From Neorickettsia findlayensis (GTDB lineage Bacteria > Pseudomonadota > Alphaproteobacteria > Rickettsiales > Anaplasmataceae): 64,000 bases of DNA. Below the pieces are notes generated by a model. That model was not told the DNA's origin, ran no database searches, and saw nothing but the letters and a program-made list of their open reading frames with translations. Positions 63,023 through 64,000 of this stretch are shown piece after piece. Position numbers and translations under genes: made by a program. Location of the stretch: contig NZ_CP047224.1 in the NCBI RefSeq assembly GCF_009856525.1, forward strand, positions 248,001 to 312,000, read 5' to 3'. Positions within the stretch are counted from its first letter, which is position 1, and every line of letters starts with the position of its first letter.

Positions 63023-64000
63023 ATGACAAAAGCGCTTCTTATAGAGAAGACAGGTGGTCCAGAGGTTTTTAAATCGGTGGACATCAATTTTAGGGTGCCC
63101 AGAAGTGATGAAGCTCTTATTAGACACACAGCTATTGGAATAAACTACATAGATATTGAACAAAGAAGTGGCTTTTACAATCTGCATGAGAATACTAGCA
63201 GACGGAAGTTGCCGGCGATTGTGGGATGTCAGGGAGTTGGTGTGATAAAGGAGTTGGGTGAGGGTGCGGTTGTGGATGTCCAGCCTGGGGATAGAGTCTG
63301 CTACGCCACGATACCATATGGTGCTTACTCTGAAGAACGTGTAATAAAGCTGAAATATCTTCATAAAATTCCAGATTTTCTTTCTGATATTGACGTGGCG
63401 GCATGCTTATACAGTGGGATGGTATCCTTCTATCTTACGTGTAGGGCCTATCTTGTGATGAATGATTTCACAGTGATGGTTCACGCTGTAGACACAGATA
63501 TGGGAGATATGTTGTGCCAATGGATTAAGGCGCGGGCTCCTGGGTGCAAGATAATTGGTACTGTGGGTTCGATGAGAAAATTAGAATTACTTAAGGATAT
63601 ACGCTGTGAGTTGTTACTGAACTATTGTGAGGATCCAGAAGTTCTTAGGGAGAGAGTACATCAATTTACCCGTGGGTATGGTGTAAATGCCGTCTATGAC
63701 TGCATTGGGAAGGATACCTATATGCTTTCCTTGAACTCTCTTGCACGATTTGGCATATATGTGCTCTATGAACAGAGATCTGGTGAGATTCCTCCTATAT
63801 CTTGGAAGGCTTTTCGTGCGCGTTCTTTATTTTTTACGCATCCTTCTTTGTTTCATTATGCACGCAATCATGTAGATTCGGTGCTTGCAGTTGCTGAGGT
63901 TTTTCATTACATGCGAATCAAAAAAGTAGTACCTAATATTGCTCTTCGGTGCAGAGGCTTGGATGAGATACCAGAGGCCCACAGGCAGATTGAAGCTGGC
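63023..64000 (+). CDS. Quinone oxidoreductase-like protein (3' partial)
   Basis: Medium-chain dehydrogenase/reductase of the QOR type, running off the right edge with 326 codons seen. It starts MTKALLIEKTGGPEVFKSVD and follows QOR throughout: a NYIDIEQRSGFY segment, GCQGVGVIKELGEG, PGDRVCYATIPYGAYSEE, and VYDCIGKDTYMLSL. The NADPH loop, AAAGGVG in E. coli QorA, reads AVDTDMG (residues 155-161), losing the Gly-Gly-Val-Gly motif. Either cofactor binding has changed or the protein has another role. No zinc-binding cysteines in the usual places. Confidence 0.8.
   Translation, partial: MTKALLIEKTGGPEVFKSVDINFRVPRSDEALIRHTAIGINYIDIEQRSGFYNLHENTSRRKLPAIVGCQGVGVIKELGEGAVVDVQPGDRVCYATIPYGAYSEERVIKLKYLHKIPDFLSDIDVAACLYSGMVSFYLTCRAYLVMNDFTVMVHAVDTDMGDMLCQWIKARAPGCKIIGTVGSMRKLELLKDIRCELLLNYCEDPEVLRERVHQFTRGYGVNAVYDCIGKDTYMLSLNSLARFGIYVLYEQRSGEIPPISWKAFRARSLFFTHPSLFHYARNHVDSVLAVAEVFHYMRIKKVVPNIALRCRGLDEIPEAHRQIEAG

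Noticed and set aside
1-64000. IS elements, prophage, CRISPR arrays, rRNA, tmRNA, RNase P RNA, SRP RNA
   Set aside because: Looked for their typical sequence marks and genes by eye; none seen. A covariance-model search would be decisive.

Overview
The window looks like chromosomal sequence from an obligate intracellular alphaproteobacterium of the Anaplasmataceae, most probably Neorickettsia. Reasons: about 40% GC by eye; short housekeeping genes in scrambled order; Rickettsiales-type gene forms (436-residue ProS, PF08886-type GshA, CckA, CorC, HemJ, divergent SecB and Tim44-like genes); many GTG and TTG starts with weak ribosome binding sites; no IS elements, prophage or CRISPR. The genus call is inference from gene content, not from a database search. 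No rRNA is present; the only tRNA seen is tRNA-Arg(TCT).

Layout. 1-2101 (+): tail of an iron ABC permease, rplY, pth. 2174-5179 (-): grxC, nadK, coaE, gshA (glutathione, NADP and CoA supply). 5710-13596 (-): comEC, lolD, a divergent clpS, clpA, rpoD. 13729-17891 (+): ygfZ, yajC, pdxJ, rpmB, lipA, a COQ10/RatA-like gene. 18010-18822 (-): ppsR, then tRNA-Arg. 19380-28375 (+): corC, a 498-residue orphan protein, fdxA, a small orphan, cysS, mutS, rpe. 28529-30524 (-): map, and dsbB overlapping coq7. 31028-33902 (+): rpoH-ftsZ and hpf. 34160-41005 (-): glnA, hemJ, a thiE/tenI-like gene, lon, bfr, tyrS. 41263 (+): nrdR. 41976-44743 (-): a UvrD-like helicase and tatD. secB (-) and a tim44-like gene (+) are divergent, followed by rsmA (-). 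47597-55709 (+): membrane sensor-like gene, cckA, proS, 4-TM orphan, ppdK. Then pdxH (-), an orphan (+), dusB and surE (-), sdhA (+), holB (-) and a quinone-oxidoreductase-like gene cut by the right edge.

Themes. Proteostasis and stress (rpoD, rpoH, clpA, ClpS-like, lon, hpf, secB, yajC, dsbB). Respiration and quinones (sdhA, coq7, COQ10-like, qor-like). Gluconeogenic carbon flow, with PPDK and its regulator PpsR both present. Cell-cycle control (CckA with an overlapping upstream membrane gene, and ftsZ next to rpoH).

The most interesting material: a ClpS-like adaptor lacking the N-degron pocket residues; a GlnA lacking the adenylylation tyrosine; a quinone oxidoreductase-like protein whose GGVG loop is rewritten; the unrecognised two-gene sensor/CckA unit; a 498-residue orphan with an acid-free basic N-terminus and an 18-residue repeat; and a possible small RNA with promoter, hairpins and T-tract upstream of an orphan gene at 56.6 kb. 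I found no clearly new multi-gene system. All promoter, terminator and start-codon calls are by eye.
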